From: Haematomicrobium sanguinis DSM 21259
Lineage (GTDB): Bacteria > Actinomycetota > Actinomycetes > Actinomycetales > Micrococcaceae
Reading direction: 5' to 3'
Assembly (NCBI RefSeq): GCF_000688395.1
Contig: NZ_JIAG01000003.1
Location: 124,001 to 188,000 of the forward strand
Length of the DNA stretch: 64,000 nt
Shown: piece by piece, positions 18,856 through 27,576 of the stretch
Numbering within the stretch: the stretch's first letter is position 1
Layout of the letters: every line of letters starts with the position of its first letter
Program-made: the position numbers and the translations under genes
The notes under the pieces: generated by a model
Database searches by the model: none
What the model saw: only the letters and a program-made list of their open reading frames with translations
Told to the model about the DNA's origin: nothing

Positions 18856-18894
18856 GCCCGCATTCTTTGTAGGTTTTCTACAAGGAATGCGGGC
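18856..18894. terminator. 17-bp hairpin terminator downstream of the 130-aa membrane protein
   Basis: The arms at 18856-18872 and 18878-18894 are complementary over 17 bp with one G-T wobble, around a 5-nt loop (GTTTT). It lies between the end of the minus-strand membrane protein gene and the start of the carboxylase gene, so it most likely ends the former. Confidence 0.7.
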
Positions 18895-18917
18895 GGTGTG
18901 CCGGTGCTGGATCGCTC

Positions 18918-19310
18918 CTAGGCCGCTTCGCGGCGCGCCATGAACTTTTCGGCCCACGCGCCGTAGAGCATGATCGCGAGGACTGCGGCGGCGAGAACAA
19001 GGCCAAGGGTAAGGCTGGGGCCGCCGAAAGCGTTGCGGCCGAGCACGGGGCCGAGCGCCGCTACCAGGATTGCCGGGGTGAGGAATGCGCCGAGGCGGCC
19101 GTTGCTTTTTGCACTCAGGCGGACTCCCTTGGAGCGGTGGTAGCTCGTGACGGCGATGACCGCGATCGCATAACCGCCAACGAGGGTGCCGATGGCAATG
19201 AAGTAGTTGGCATCGATCGAGATGGAGCTTGCGATGAGGGCGACCATGCCGAAGGCGATGGCGCTGATCGTGTAGAGCGCGGTGGTGAGATTCTGGGTGT
19301 GAGTGTTCAT
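18918..19310 (-). CDS. Four-TM membrane protein under the palindrome promoter
   Basis: 130 aa with four hydrophobic segments (about residues 10-30, 36-56, 75-92 and 98-118), basic loops and a polar C-terminus. AGGAG lies seven bases before the ATG. I do not recognise a family. It is transcribed from its own promoter, whose -10 box is covered by a palindrome identical to the one before the neighbouring membrane-protein/regulator operon. It is therefore a likely target of that winged-helix regulator. Confidence 0.75.
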   Translation of the reverse strand: MNTHTQNLTTALYTISAIAFGMVALIASSISIDANYFIAIGTLVGGYAIAVIAVTSYHRSKGVRLSAKSNGRLGAFLTPAILVAALGPVLGRNAFGGPSLTLGLVLAAAVLAIMLYGAWAEKFMARREAA

Positions 19311-19350
19311 TGTCCTGCTCCTTTGAAAGTGTTTGTTGCGGTGTAAGTAC

Positions 19351-19384
19351 TTTCCATTATGGAAACTGCTTTTGGTCGAGTCAA
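19351..19384 (-). promoter_or_regulatory. Promoter with 15-bp palindromic operator over the -10 (site 1)
   Basis: On the minus strand: TTGACT (19379-19384), a 17-bp spacer and CATAAT (19356-19361). The perfect palindrome TTTCCATTATGGAAA (arms of seven around a central base) at 19351-19365 covers the -10 box. Transcription would begin near 19349, about 39 bases before the ATG of the four-TM protein. Confidence 0.82.
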
Positions 19385-19413
19385 GACCTTGGGCGAAACT
19401 TTTTTTGGAGCGG

Positions 19414-19713
19414 TTAACCCGCGATGGAGCGCAGGGCGGCGAGGTGGGACTTCCAGGTCTCGGCGCCCTGGCGAGACAGCGTTGCCGTAGTCAGGGGGCG
19501 TTTGCCGACGAATGACTTGGTGATCTCCACGATTCCGGCTTGCTCCAGCAGGGACAGCTGTTTACTCAAGACCGAGTCGCTAACGTCCAGCGTCTCCTTG
19601 AGATTCTTGAAGGAGAGCGGATCCTTGCTGCTGGCCAGGGCTGCGACAAGCGAAAAGCGCACCGGGTGCATGAGCGAATCGTTGAGCTGGTGCCGCGGAT
19701 GGCTATCGGACAC
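19414..19713 (-). CDS. Winged-helix transcriptional regulator (HTH_34/MarR-like)
   Basis: A 99-aa single-domain DNA-binding protein: NDSLMHPVRFSLVAALA (helix 1), FKNLKETLDVSDSVLSKQL (helix-turn-helix with recognition helix), then the wing around TKSFVGKRPLTTATLS. This small format is that of one-domain winged-helix regulators often paired with membrane proteins. The GTG start lies inside the end of the upstream gene (11-bp overlap), so both are made from one mRNA. The two identical palindromes at 19351 and 20184 are its most likely operators, which would give autoregulation. The ligand is unknown. Confidence 0.85.
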   Translation of the reverse strand: MSDSHPRHQLNDSLMHPVRFSLVAALASSKDPLSFKNLKETLDVSDSVLSKQLSLLEQAGIVEITKSFVGKRPLTTATLSRQGAETWKSHLAALRSIAG

Positions 19714-20149
19714 GGCGCAGCTCCGCCAGGATGAAAATGACCGTCACGGCGAGGACGAGTGCAGCTATGGCAAGGCCCACCCATGACGCGCCCTCCAGGG
19801 TGAGGCGCAAGATGGTGCCGATACCGGCGGCCAACACCACCACGATGGCCGTATAGATGGAGAGCCAGGTGTTTTGCCGTCGGCTGCGCGGGATTTCGGC
19901 GCGTTTGGCGAACTGGGATAAGAGCACAATGGCGACGACATACCAAGCCATGGTGATGAGAAAGGCCGCCAGCCACAAGAACACATCGGTGATCAAGAAG
20001 AGGTAGATGGATACTGCCGAGAGGGTCGTGCCAATCAGGCAGTAATAGATGCCGACCATGGTGGCACCGAGCGACTCGACCTTAGCGGTGCTCTGATCTG
20101 CTGCTGCCAGAAGCGCGCGTGCGTCCTCGGCGCTCGGAGTGTTTGCCAT
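19703..20149 (-). CDS. Four-TM membrane protein in operon with the winged-helix regulator
   Basis: 148 aa: a soluble N-terminal helix (about residues 1-28), then four hydrophobic segments (about 29-52, 57-78, 92-112 and 119-140) and a short basic C-terminus. No family was recognised. It is the first gene of the operon transcribed from the palindrome promoter at 20184-20217 and overlaps the regulator by 11 bp. The arrangement suggests a membrane function controlled by that regulator. Confidence 0.78.
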   Translation of the reverse strand: MANTPSAEDARALLAAADQSTAKVESLGATMVGIYYCLIGTTLSAVSIYLFLITDVFLWLAAFLITMAWYVVAIVLLSQFAKRAEIPRSRRQNTWLSIYTAIVVVLAAGIGTILRLTLEGASWVGLAIAALVLAVTVIFILAELRRVR

Positions 20150-20183
20150 GCCTGGCCCATCTACTTGAAGGAACGGCTACTAA

Positions 20184-20217
20184 TTTCCATTATGGAAACC
20201 GGCGGCCTCGGGGTCAA
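20184..20217 (-). promoter_or_regulatory. Promoter with 15-bp palindromic operator over the -10 (site 2)
   Basis: On the minus strand: TTGACC (20212-20217), a 17-bp spacer and CATAAT (20189-20194). The same TTTCCATTATGGAAA palindrome as at site 1 lies at 20184-20198 in the same register relative to the -10. The inferred start near 20182 is about 33 bases before the ATG at 20149. Confidence 0.83.
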
Positions 20218-20230
20218 GAGCCGTGGTGGG

Positions 20231-20866
20231 CTAGGCGGTCGGGTTCCAGAAATCGGTGATGGAAAAACTCATTTCGGCCAGGAGGGATCGCAGCGTTGAG
20301 ACACTCAATCCGACCACGGTGTGCGGGTCGCCTTCGACGCCGTTAATAAATGCTGCGCCGCGCCCATCGATCGTGAATGACCCCGCCACCCAGAGCGGCT
20401 CCCCGGTGGCCACGTACGCGTCAATCTCGGCATCGCTCAAGGTGCCAAACTGTACCGACGCGCTGGCGAGCCGGCCCGCGGTAGTCGGGGACTCGCCGTC
20501 GTACGTATTAATAAGCCAATGCCCGGTATGCAAAATCCCGGTACGCCCGCTCATGGCGCGCAGGCGCTCGCGGGCGAGCTCGGCGGTGAGCGGTTTGCCG
20601 TACGCTACGCCGTCCAGTTCGAATACCGAGTCGCAACCGAGCACGAGCGCATTCTCGGTGTGTTCGGCGACGTTTTCGGCCTTGGCGCGGGCAAGGAGGA
20701 GCGCGGTTTCGGCCGGGTCCTTGACGCCGCTATTGGCAACCAGTTGCTCTTCATCGACCTCGGAAACCTCGACCGCGTGCGCGATCCCCGCCTGTGCAAG
20801 CGTGGCCGTTCTGGCGGGAGAGGCGGAGGCAAGGATCAGGCGGGGCGCGGCGGACGCTTGGTTCAT
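20231..20866 (-). CDS. maf: Maf-like nucleoside triphosphate pyrophosphatase
   Basis: Hydrolyses non-canonical or methylated NTPs to monophosphates. The N-terminal LILASASPARTATLAQAGI is the Maf signature. VLGCDSVFELDG carries the conserved Asp, and RLRAMSGRTGILHTG follows. The length of 211 aa is normal. The ATG overlaps the stop of the upstream peptidase gene by 4 bp. In actinobacteria maf often sits near acyl-CoA carboxylase genes, as here. Confidence 0.94.
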   Translation of the reverse strand: MNQASAAPRLILASASPARTATLAQAGIAHAVEVSEVDEEQLVANSGVKDPAETALLLARAKAENVAEHTENALVLGCDSVFELDGVAYGKPLTAELARERLRAMSGRTGILHTGHWLINTYDGESPTTAGRLASASVQFGTLSDAEIDAYVATGEPLWVAGSFTIDGRGAAFINGVEGDPHTVVGLSVSTLRSLLAEMSFSITDFWNPTA

Positions 20867-22575
20867 GACTCGGGGGTGGGTTCGGGGACCAGGGCGCGCT
20901 TGAGGGTGTCCAGCCCGACCGATCCGAGTTTGAGCGCGCGGGTGTGGAAGGCTTTGAGGTCAAAATTCTCGCCCTCGCGCTCCTTGACCTGGTCGCGGAT
21001 TTGCTCCCACAGCCGTTGCCCGACCTTGTAGCTGGGCGCTTGGCCGGGCCAACCGAGGTAGCGGTTGAACTCGAAGTCGAGTTGGCCCTTGCTCACGGCA
21101 AAGTTTTGGCGCAAGAACTCGTAGCCCTTGTCCGGATCCCAGGTGCCCGAGCCCCAGCGCTCCGGGACTTCGAGCTCCAGGTGCACGCCGATGTCAAAAA
21201 CGACGCGGGCCGCGCGCATGCGTTGCGCGGAGAGCATACCCATTTTGTCTCCCGGGTCATTGAGGTAGCCGAGCTCGTCCATGAGGCGTTCGGCGTAAAG
21301 CGCCCAACCTTCGCCGTGTCCGGAGACCCAGCAGAAGTTGCGGCGCCAATTGTTCAGCTCATCCTTGTTGTAGATAGCGGTGGCGCACTGGAGGTGGTGG
21401 CCAGGAACGCCTTCATGGTAGACGGTGGTGGTTTCTTGCCAGCCCAAGAACTCGTCTTCGCCCTCCGGGATGGACCACCACATGCGCCCGGCGCGGGCGA
21501 AGTCATCCGAGGGCGGAGTGTAGTAAATGCCGCCCTCATGGGTGGGGGCGATCATGCACTCCAGCTTGTTCATCGGGCCGATAATGTCGAAGTGGGTTTC
21601 GCCGAGTTCCTTGAGGGCGCGGTCGGAGAGTTGTTGCATCCACTCTTGCAGTTCCTTGGCGCCGCGAAGCTTGCGGGCAGGGTCATTGTTGAGGATTTCG
21701 ATTGCCTCATCGACGCTGGCGCCGGGTTTGATCTGATTGGCGACCTTTTCTTGTTCGGCAATGATCCGGTCCAGTTCGGCGACACCCCAAGCGTAGGTGT
21801 CATCAAGGTCGACCTTTGCGCCCAGGAAGTCTCGAGATGCTAAGGCGTAGCGCTCGCGGCCGACCGCGTCTTTTTCAGGAGCGTCCGGAAGCAGAACCTC
21901 GGTCAAAAAAACGGCGAGGTTGTTGTAAGCGGAGCGGGCATCCTCGGCGGCTGCGGAGAGTTCCGTGCGCAGCTCGTCACTGAGTTCGCCCTCGGTGGCG
22001 CTGGCATTGGCGGCAAGCTCGGCAAAGAACCCGTCTTCGGCGCCGATGCGTTCGGCCTGTTCAATCACATTGCGCACCTGGCGGGCGGCAGCGATGAGCC
22101 CGCGATTTTTCGCTTCGGTGAGAGACGCAATATACCCGGTGATCGCATCGGGGACGTTCCGCATGCGCCCGGCAATGTGCTGCCAGTGCGTCGGCGTATC
22201 GGTGGGCATGAGGTCAAAAACCTCGCGGATGCCCTGTGCGGCGGAGGCAATGTTGTTCAGTTGGGCCAGTGCCTGCCCGGATTGAATGAATTCCAGTTCC
22301 AGGCCGAGACGCTCTTGGAGCGCATCCTTGGTGACGGCGTCCGTTTCATCCCGGACCGCCACATCTTCCAAGCGCTTGAGCGTCTCTTGGTTCAAGGCGG
22401 CGAGTGCATCGATGCCGACGGGTGAATAATCGCCATATTCGGTTTCGCGTCCGGGGAGGCCGAGGTGCACGTCCATTTCTGGAAGGAGCAGCCGATAGTT
22501 CTCGGCATGGGACTCGGCAATCGCGTCGATGGGAGTGGGGATCCGGGTACTGTTTTCTGCTGTTGTCTGGGTCAC
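20863..22575 (-). CDS. DUF885 family metallopeptidase-like protein
   Basis: A 570-aa soluble protein of the DUF885 family, related to M2/M3-like zinc peptidases. The zinc motif is HEGVPGHH (in VYHEGVPGHHLQ), followed by a distal Glu region (GEGWALYAERLMDELG). There is no signal peptide, so it is probably cytoplasmic. The start is GTG. It is translationally coupled to maf. The substrate is unknown; di- or oligopeptides are plausible from the fold. Confidence 0.85.
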   Translation of the reverse strand: MTQTTAENSTRIPTPIDAIAESHAENYRLLLPEMDVHLGLPGRETEYGDYSPVGIDALAALNQETLKRLEDVAVRDETDAVTKDALQERLGLELEFIQSGQALAQLNNIASAAQGIREVFDLMPTDTPTHWQHIAGRMRNVPDAITGYIASLTEAKNRGLIAAARQVRNVIEQAERIGAEDGFFAELAANASATEGELSDELRTELSAAAEDARSAYNNLAVFLTEVLLPDAPEKDAVGRERYALASRDFLGAKVDLDDTYAWGVAELDRIIAEQEKVANQIKPGASVDEAIEILNNDPARKLRGAKELQEWMQQLSDRALKELGETHFDIIGPMNKLECMIAPTHEGGIYYTPPSDDFARAGRMWWSIPEGEDEFLGWQETTTVYHEGVPGHHLQCATAIYNKDELNNWRRNFCWVSGHGEGWALYAERLMDELGYLNDPGDKMGMLSAQRMRAARVVFDIGVHLELEVPERWGSGTWDPDKGYEFLRQNFAVSKGQLDFEFNRYLGWPGQAPSYKVGQRLWEQIRDQVKEREGENFDLKAFHTRALKLGSVGLDTLKRALVPEPTPES

Positions 22576-22887
22576 ATGACGAGCCTAGTCGGTGGCCCGG
22601 ACATTTTGAATTTTGGCGCCGACCCACGCGGCTTGCGGACACTAGGCGCTCATCGCTGTCAAGGTGCATCCGGCGAGTTTTATCCACATATTTAAAAGTT
22701 TCTAGTGAAAAACAAGAGCAACATTGGTAACATCGACTCTGGAAGCTACAGGTGCGGGGGGACACTGTGCCAGTTCTTCTGGTTGCGTGTACTTGTGCAT
22801 TCCGTCCACAACGTCGCTCTTTGGCGTTCCTTCGTTTGAGGGTTTTGTGCATGTGTACGCACACAACCAACAACGAAGGATTTTTTT
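22576..22887 (+). other. 312-bp intergenic region with leader of the LPXTG gene
   Basis: It lies between the divergent DUF885 gene and the surface protein. No gene is seen. The centre is less GC-rich than the surroundings (near 22680-22730). The last 60 bases hold the hairpin annotated at 22828-22887. I found no convincing -35/-10 pair. Confidence 0.6.
22828..22887 (+). promoter_or_regulatory. Terminator-like hairpin burying the RBS of the LPXTG gene
   Basis: TCCTTCGTT (22828-22836) is complementary to AACGAAGGA (22872-22880), which contains the GAAGGA ribosome binding site of the ATG at 22888. Inside, GGTT/AACC and TGTGC/GCACA (22841-22850 with 22859-22868) extend the stem to a loop of eight. 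The stem is followed at once by seven Ts. The element therefore looks both like an intrinsic terminator and like an RBS-sequestering switch. Confidence 0.7.
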
Positions 22888-24636
22888 ATGACTAGTTCAC
22901 ACGAGAGCAAACCTCGTATGCGGCGTGCGCGCCTCGTCGGTGTGTGGGTGGCGTTGTTAGCGCTCACGGCCTCGATCATCGCCCCGTTTGCCGCAGCTCA
23001 AGCGGCCAACGTTCCTGGTGCGATTACCAATATCAACATCGAGACGAACCGCAGCAGCGATGAGGTCTACCAGTACGAGCAGGTGAATGTTACCGCCGAT
23101 TGGGCCGTTCCTAACGACGCCCAGCCAGGAGACACCTTCACCATGAACCTGCCGCCGCAATTGGCGGGATTGAACAACTCATTCGAACTCACGAATGAGG
23201 CGGGCATTGTCTTCGGCAGTTGCGAGGTCAGCGAAACTCAGGTTGTCTGCACCCTCAGCGATGCGGTTGACCAGTATGACGACATTTCCGGCCAACTCTG
23301 GTTCGCTGGGCGCATTACCAGCCAGACAATCCCCGGCGAAGTGAACGAGTTTGTCTTTGAAACCGATGGTCAAACTCAGACCATTGAATTGCCGGTTGAG
23401 CCGGGCGTCCCGTTCCCGGGGTTCCCCGATTTCCGCAAGTATGGTGAGCGCATTGGCGATCAGATTCGCTGGCGCATCGAGTTCCCGTTCACCGATGCCA
23501 ATGGCCTGACGCGTGACCTGCAAAACGTGGTCGTGACCGATTACCTGGGTCCTGACCAGGAGTTCGCAGGCCTGGACGGAATTCAGTTGTACGTGGCCGA
23601 TGATCTGCAAGAAGGCGGCACGTGGCCGGACTTCAAGCCCGCCGAGCAAATGGGCGTGGCCTATTCCAAGGAAATCGCTGCGGACGGACGGAGCGCGACC
23701 GTTCGCATTCCGGAGCTCCAGCAGGGTCGTTACTACGTGATCGAGATTTTCTCGAACCCGGTCCCTGGCACGGTGCCTCCGTATGAGAACCGTGCGACGA
23801 TCACCGGCGATGACTACGAGGGTGACGACACCGGCGTGGTCGAGTATGACTACAGCGCCGGAGGTAATGGCGACGGTACCGTAAAGCCGACGCCGACGCC
23901 GACGCCGACCGAAACCGCGACGCCGAGCGAAACTCCAAGCGAGACGCCGTCGGAAACTCCGTCGGAAACGCCGACTCCGACTGAAACGCCGACTCCGACA
24001 GAGACTCCGTCGGAAACGCCAACTCCGACGGAAACCCCGACTCCAAGTGAGACTCCGTCGGAAACGCCAAGCGAGACGCCGTCGGAGACGCCAAGCGAGA
24101 CGCCGTCGGAGACGCCAAGCGAGACGCCGTCGGAGACGCCTTCGGAGACCCCATCTGAGACTCCGTCGGAAACTCCGAGCGAGACCCCGTCGGAAACCCC
24201 GTCCGAGACTCCGAGCGAAACTCCTTCGGAAACCCCGTCTGAGACGCCAAGCGAGACCCCGTCGGAAACTCCGTCCGAGACTCCTTCAGTGACTCCGACT
24301 CCGACCCCGACGTCGACGATGCCGTGCATCCCGACTCCGAGCCCGAGCGAGACGCCGTCAGAAACTCCGTCAGAAACCCCGTCTGCGACTCCGACCGACA
24401 CGGTTCCGCCGTGCCAGCCTTCGGAGACGCCCTCGGAGACGCCTTCGGCAACCTCCTCGCACACCCCGAGCCCGAGCGACACCGCCACTCCGGCGCCGTC
24501 CACCACTAAACCCGGTGGCGAACTCCCGGATACCGGCGCCTCGGCCGCGACTCCGTTGATGATTGCCGGCGGCTTGATCGCCCTGATCATCGGTGGCGCG
24601 TTGGTGCGCGCACAACAAGTGAGCCGTAAGCACTAG
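22888..24636 (+). CDS. LPXTG cell-wall-anchored surface protein with Ser-Glu-Thr-Pro stalk
   Basis: 582 aa. The signal peptide spans residues 1-39 (basic start, hydrophobic core, cleavage near AQA|AN). Residues about 40-330 hold two adhesin-like beta modules of the Gram-positive Ig-like type: the first has [20 protein letters not shown], the second [15 protein letters not shown]. Next comes a stalk of about 200 residues, mostly SETP repeats with blocks of TPTP. Two cysteines occur in its distal part. The C-terminus has the sorting signal LPDTG (546-550), a hydrophobic segment and a basic tail, so sortase should anchor it to peptidoglycan. A role in adhesion is inferred from architecture only. 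Confidence 0.9.
   Translation: MTSSHESKPRMRRARLVGVWVALLALTASIIAPFAAAQAANVPGAITNINIETNRSSDEVYQYEQVNVTADWAVPNDAQPGDTFTMNLPPQLAGLNNSFELTNEAGIVFGSCEVSETQVVCTLSDAVDQYDDISGQLWFAGRITSQTIPGEVNEFVFETDGQTQTIELPVEPGVPFPGFPDFRKYGERIGDQIRWRIEFPFTDANGLTRDLQNVVVTDYLGPDQEFAGLDGIQLYVADDLQEGGTWPDFKPAEQMGVAYSKEIAADGRSATVRIPELQQGRYYVIEIFSNPVPGTVPPYENRATITGDDYEGDDTGVVEYDYSAGGNGDGTVKPTPTPTPTETATPSETPSETPSETPSETPTPTETPTPTETPSETPTPTETPTPSETPSETPSETPSETPSETPSETPSETPSETPSETPSETPSETPSETPSETPSETPSETPSETPSETPSETPSETPSETPSVTPTPTPTSTMPCIPTPSPSETPSETPSETPSATPTDTVPPCQPSETPSETPSATSSHTPSPSDTATPAPSTTKPGGELPDTGASAATPLMIAGGLIALIIGGALVRAQQVSRKH
23885..24480 (+). repeat. 12-bp coding repeats (Ser-Glu-Thr-Pro) of the surface-protein stalk
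   Basis: Degenerate 12-bp units encoding S-E-T-P, with interspersed T-P-T-P and T-E-T-P units. Third positions vary widely from copy to copy (AGC/TCG/TCC/TCT for Ser, CCG/CCA/CCC/CCT for Pro). The tract is conserved at the protein level more than at the DNA level. Confidence 0.9.
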
Positions 24637-24656
24637 GCGACTCATATCCACAGAGC

Positions 24657-24693
24657 AGAAAGGCTCGGTCCCTCCTCGGGATCGAGCCTTTCT
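24657..24693 (+). terminator. Terminator of the LPXTG gene
   Basis: The arms AGAAAGGCTCG (24657-24667) and CGAGCCTTTCT (24683-24693) are perfect over 11 bp. The stem continues through a G-T wobble and TCCC/GGGA to a 5-nt loop. It lies 21 bp after the stop codon and between converging genes. No long T run follows. Confidence 0.8.
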
Positions 24694-24724
24694 GGTGTCT
24701 GATCGTATCTCGACGCGTTCGCGA

Positions 24725-24952
24725 CTATTTCCAGGCGCTGCGCCTCCACGCGCCCACCCCGGCGCGCGGTCGAAGGTTCAGGGCATCACGCCGCATCCAA
24801 TAGCGGCTCCCGGGTTCCGCTCCCGGCTCGCCGTCATCGGCGCTTGCCAAAGCAAGTACGACGGCGGTCAGCGCGGCCAGTTCCGCATCGTCCGGTTGGC
24901 CCTTGGTCACCGTGAACAACGGCGCCTCGACATCGGTGCTATCGACACTCAC
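24725..24952 (-). CDS. accE: Acyl-CoA carboxylase epsilon subunit
   Basis: A 75-aa actinobacterial accessory subunit that stabilises the alpha-beta carboxylase complex. It shows the family pattern: an N-terminal strand [17 protein letters not shown], a helix rich in Ala/Leu, and a C-terminal W-x-R...GAWRRSAW ending. The GTG start overlaps the accD stop by 4 bp, which fixes its partner. Confidence 0.88.
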   Translation of the reverse strand: MSVDSTDVEAPLFTVTKGQPDDAELAALTAVVLALASADDGEPGAEPGSRYWMRRDALNLRPRAGVGAWRRSAWK

Positions 24953-26544
24953 AGCGGGATGTTTCCGTGTTTCTTGGCCGGCAGGGCGGCACGCTTGTCG
25001 CGCAGTGCCCGCAGTCCCTGCGTGATCTGAGCCCGCGTCTCTGAGGGCGCGATCACGGCGTCAATGTAACCGAGTTCTGCTGCCTGATAGGGGTTGAGGA
25101 GTTCGTTCTCGTACTGAGTAATGAGTTCCTGCCGGCGCGCCTCGACGTCGCCGCCCTCTTCGGCTACAGCCTGTAAGTCTCGTCGGTATAAAATGTTGAC
25201 CGCACCCTGGGCTCCCATGACCCCGATCTGAGCGGTGGGCCAGGCGAAATTGAGGTCGGCGCCGAGTTTCTTGGAGCCCATCACAATGTACGCTCCACCG
25301 TACGCCTTGCGGGTAATGACGGTGATCTTGGGGACCGTCGCTTCGGCGTAGGCGTACAGAAGCTTCGCCCCGCGACGGATGATCCCGTTGAATTCCTGGT
25401 CCTTACCGGGCAAGAACCCCGGCACATCTACCAGGGTGATGATGGGTACGTTGAACGCGTCGCAGTGCCGCACAAAGCGGGCCGCCTTTTCGGAGGCGGC
25501 AATATCCAAAGTCCCGGCAAACTGCATGGGCTGATTCGCCACAATGCCGACCGTATGCCCGTCGACTCGTCCGTATCCGATCACCACGTTGGGCGCGTAC
25601 AGCGACTGCATTTCCAGGAAATGACCGTCATCCACCACTGCTTCGATGACCGCGTGCATGTCGTACGGCTGATTAGCCGAATCTGGTACCAAGGTATCCA
25701 AGGCGAGGTCTTCGTCGGAAAGTGTGGGATCGCCGTCGTACTCCCCAAGGGGGGCCTCGGAAAGGTTGTTGGAGGGCAAAAAGTCCAGGAGCTCGCGCAC
25801 AAAATCAATCGCGTCTTGCTCATCGGAGGCGAGGTAGGTCGAGGTGCCGGTGGTCGCGTTGTGCTGGCGGGCGCCGCCGAGGGTCTCCATGTCCACGTCC
25901 TCGCCGGTGACGGTCTTGATCACGTCCGGGCCGGTGATGAACATGTGGCTGGTTTTGTCCACCATGACCACGTAGTCGGTGAGCGCGGGGGAGTAGGCGG
26001 CGCCGCCGGCACAGGGGCCCATGATGAGCGAGATTTGCGGCACGACGCCGGAGGCGTGCACGTTATTGCGGAAGATGTCCGCGAACATTGCGAGGGATGC
26101 GACGCCCTCTTGGATGCGTGCGCCGCCACCGTCGTTGATGCCGATGACCGGGCAGCCGTTGCGCAGTGCGAATTCTTGGACCTTGACGATTTTTTCGCCG
26201 TTGACCTGGGAGAGCGAGCCGCCGTACACGGTGAAATCCTGCGAGTAGATCGCGACCAGGCGGCCGTCCACGGTGGCGTATCCGGACACAACGCCGTCAC
26301 CGAGCGGCTTCTTCTTGTCCATGCCGAACGCGGTGGAGCGGTGCTTGGCAAGAGCATCGAACTCGACGAAGGAGCCCTCGTCGACGAGCATGTCGATGCG
26401 TTCGCGGGCGGTGTGCTTACCGCGCTCGTGTTGCTTGTCAATCGGCGCCTGTCCCGAGGGTTTCTCCGCCTCGGCCATGCGTCGCCGGAAATCCTCCAGC
26501 TTGCCTTGAGTGGTGCTCAAGTCGATGGTGTCATCGCTGGACAT
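24949..26544 (-). CDS. accD: Acyl-CoA carboxylase beta subunit (carboxyltransferase)
   Basis: Transfers CO2 from biotin to acetyl-/propionyl-CoA. It has both crotonase-fold halves of the family: the N-terminal half with [12 protein letters not shown] and the acyl-CoA oxyanion region [14 protein letters not shown], the C-terminal half with [12 protein letters not shown] and [16 protein letters not shown]. It is 531 aa from the ATG at 26544, chosen because GGAGG lies just upstream. An in-frame ATG 21 bp earlier has no SD. It forms an operon with accE and probably works with the alpha subunit encoded at 16986-18776. Confidence 0.95.
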   Translation of the reverse strand: MSSDDTIDLSTTQGKLEDFRRRMAEAEKPSGQAPIDKQHERGKHTARERIDMLVDEGSFVEFDALAKHRSTAFGMDKKKPLGDGVVSGYATVDGRLVAIYSQDFTVYGGSLSQVNGEKIVKVQEFALRNGCPVIGINDGGGARIQEGVASLAMFADIFRNNVHASGVVPQISLIMGPCAGGAAYSPALTDYVVMVDKTSHMFITGPDVIKTVTGEDVDMETLGGARQHNATTGTSTYLASDEQDAIDFVRELLDFLPSNNLSEAPLGEYDGDPTLSDEDLALDTLVPDSANQPYDMHAVIEAVVDDGHFLEMQSLYAPNVVIGYGRVDGHTVGIVANQPMQFAGTLDIAASEKAARFVRHCDAFNVPIITLVDVPGFLPGKDQEFNGIIRRGAKLLYAYAEATVPKITVITRKAYGGAYIVMGSKKLGADLNFAWPTAQIGVMGAQGAVNILYRRDLQAVAEEGGDVEARRQELITQYENELLNPYQAAELGYIDAVIAPSETRAQITQGLRALRDKRAALPAKKHGNIPL

Positions 26545-26677
26545 TCCGCCTCCGGATCTCGGCATTTAAGTAGGAAGTACACAATGAGAGTGTGCGTCGG
26601 GTCTAGTCTAGTGTGCGGCTGCGGGGCCGTGGTTGTAGGAAAGCTACAAGTTTGCGTGATGACACCTGCATCCGCAT

Positions 26678-26693
26678 GTTACTGGCGAGTAAC
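26678..26693. promoter_or_regulatory. Palindrome GTTACT-N4-AGTAAC between accD and the SDR gene
   Basis: Perfect 6-bp arms around GGCG, in the 180-bp spacer of two divergent genes and 31 bp before the SDR ATG. Its size and symmetry fit a TetR-type operator. No regulator gene lies next to it. Confidence 0.4.
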
Positions 26694-26724
26694 AAAGTGT
26701 CCTGCATTGTCCTAAGCTGGGACC

Positions 26725-27576
26725 ATGAGCAATGACGCCACCACAAATAGTCATGAATCGAGCCTTGAGGGCCACACCATTTTGATGTCGGGAGGCAGCC
26801 GCGGAATTGGGCTGGCCATTGCGCTACGCGCGGCCCGCGACGGCGCCAATATTGCGATCCTCGCGAAAACTGCCGAGCCGCATCCCACTCTCGAAGGCAC
26901 CGTGCACACCGCCGCCGCGCAGATCGAAGAGGCCGGCGGCCGGGCGCTCGCCATAGCCGGGGACGTGCGTAACGATGCGGACATTCAGCGAGCCGTCGCT
27001 CTCACCGCCGAGACTTTTGGCGGCATCGACAAGGTCATCAACAACGCCTCGGCGATCAATCTCGTTAACACCGAGTCGATCGACATGAAGCGCTACGACC
27101 TCATGCAGGACATTAATGCGCGCGGAACTTTCGCCTTGTCCAAGTTTGCCCTGGAGCACCTCAAGGGTGGGCGCAACCCGCATATCCTCACGCTCTCGCC
27201 GCCGCTGAACCTGGACCCGAAGTGGTTCAAGGACAACCTTGCATACACGATGGCCAAGTATGGAATGTCCATGGTCACCCTCGGTCTCGCGGCGGAACTG
27301 GCCGAGGCGGGGATTGCGGTCAATTCGCTCTGGCCGCGCACCCTCATCGACACCGCGGCGGTGCGCAATATGCCCGGCGGCGCCGAACTGGTCAAGCGCG
27401 CCCGCACCCCGGAGATCATGGCGGATGCGGCGTATGCGATCCTCACCTCCCCGAGTTCGCTCACCGGAAATTTCCTGATTGACGACGACGTGCTCACCTC
27501 CCGCGGGGTGACCGATCTAGAGAAGTACTCTCCCGGAGTGGCCCAAGCCGACCTGCTCCCGGACTTCTACTTGTAG
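26725..27576 (+). CDS. Short-chain dehydrogenase/reductase (HSDL2-like)
   Basis: 283-aa NAD(P)-dependent oxidoreductase. The Rossmann motif is SGGSRGIGLAIA, NNAS is at the end of strand 4 (VINNASAINL), and the active site is YTMAKYG with Y-x-x-x-K. The serine region reads ILTLSPPLNL, as in the HSDL2 group of SDRs, whose natural substrates are unclear (fatty acyl or sterol compounds suspected). The last 19 codons lie in a 153-bp sequence that is repeated after the mazG-like gene. Confidence 0.88.
   Translation: MSNDATTNSHESSLEGHTILMSGGSRGIGLAIALRAARDGANIAILAKTAEPHPTLEGTVHTAAAQIEEAGGRALAIAGDVRNDADIQRAVALTAETFGGIDKVINNASAINLVNTESIDMKRYDLMQDINARGTFALSKFALEHLKGGRNPHILTLSPPLNLDPKWFKDNLAYTMAKYGMSMVTLGLAAELAEAGIAVNSLWPRTLIDTAAVRNMPGGAELVKRARTPEIMADAAYAILTSPSSLTGNFLIDDDVLTSRGVTDLEKYSPGVAQADLLPDFYL

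Noticed and set aside
23885-24480. Possible CRISPR array in the regular 12-bp repeats
   Set aside because: Units are contiguous, codon-based and without spacers; no cas genes nearby.
23801-24590. Long open frames on the minus strand across the SETP stalk (216 and 246 aa, rich in Ser/Gly/Val)
   Set aside because: They are mirror frames of the 12-bp repeats. The plus-strand frame has a signal peptide, Ig-like part and LPXTG signal.
25465-26715. Open plus-strand frame of 416 aa antisense to accD
   Set aside because: No domain; accD is unambiguous and coupled to accE.
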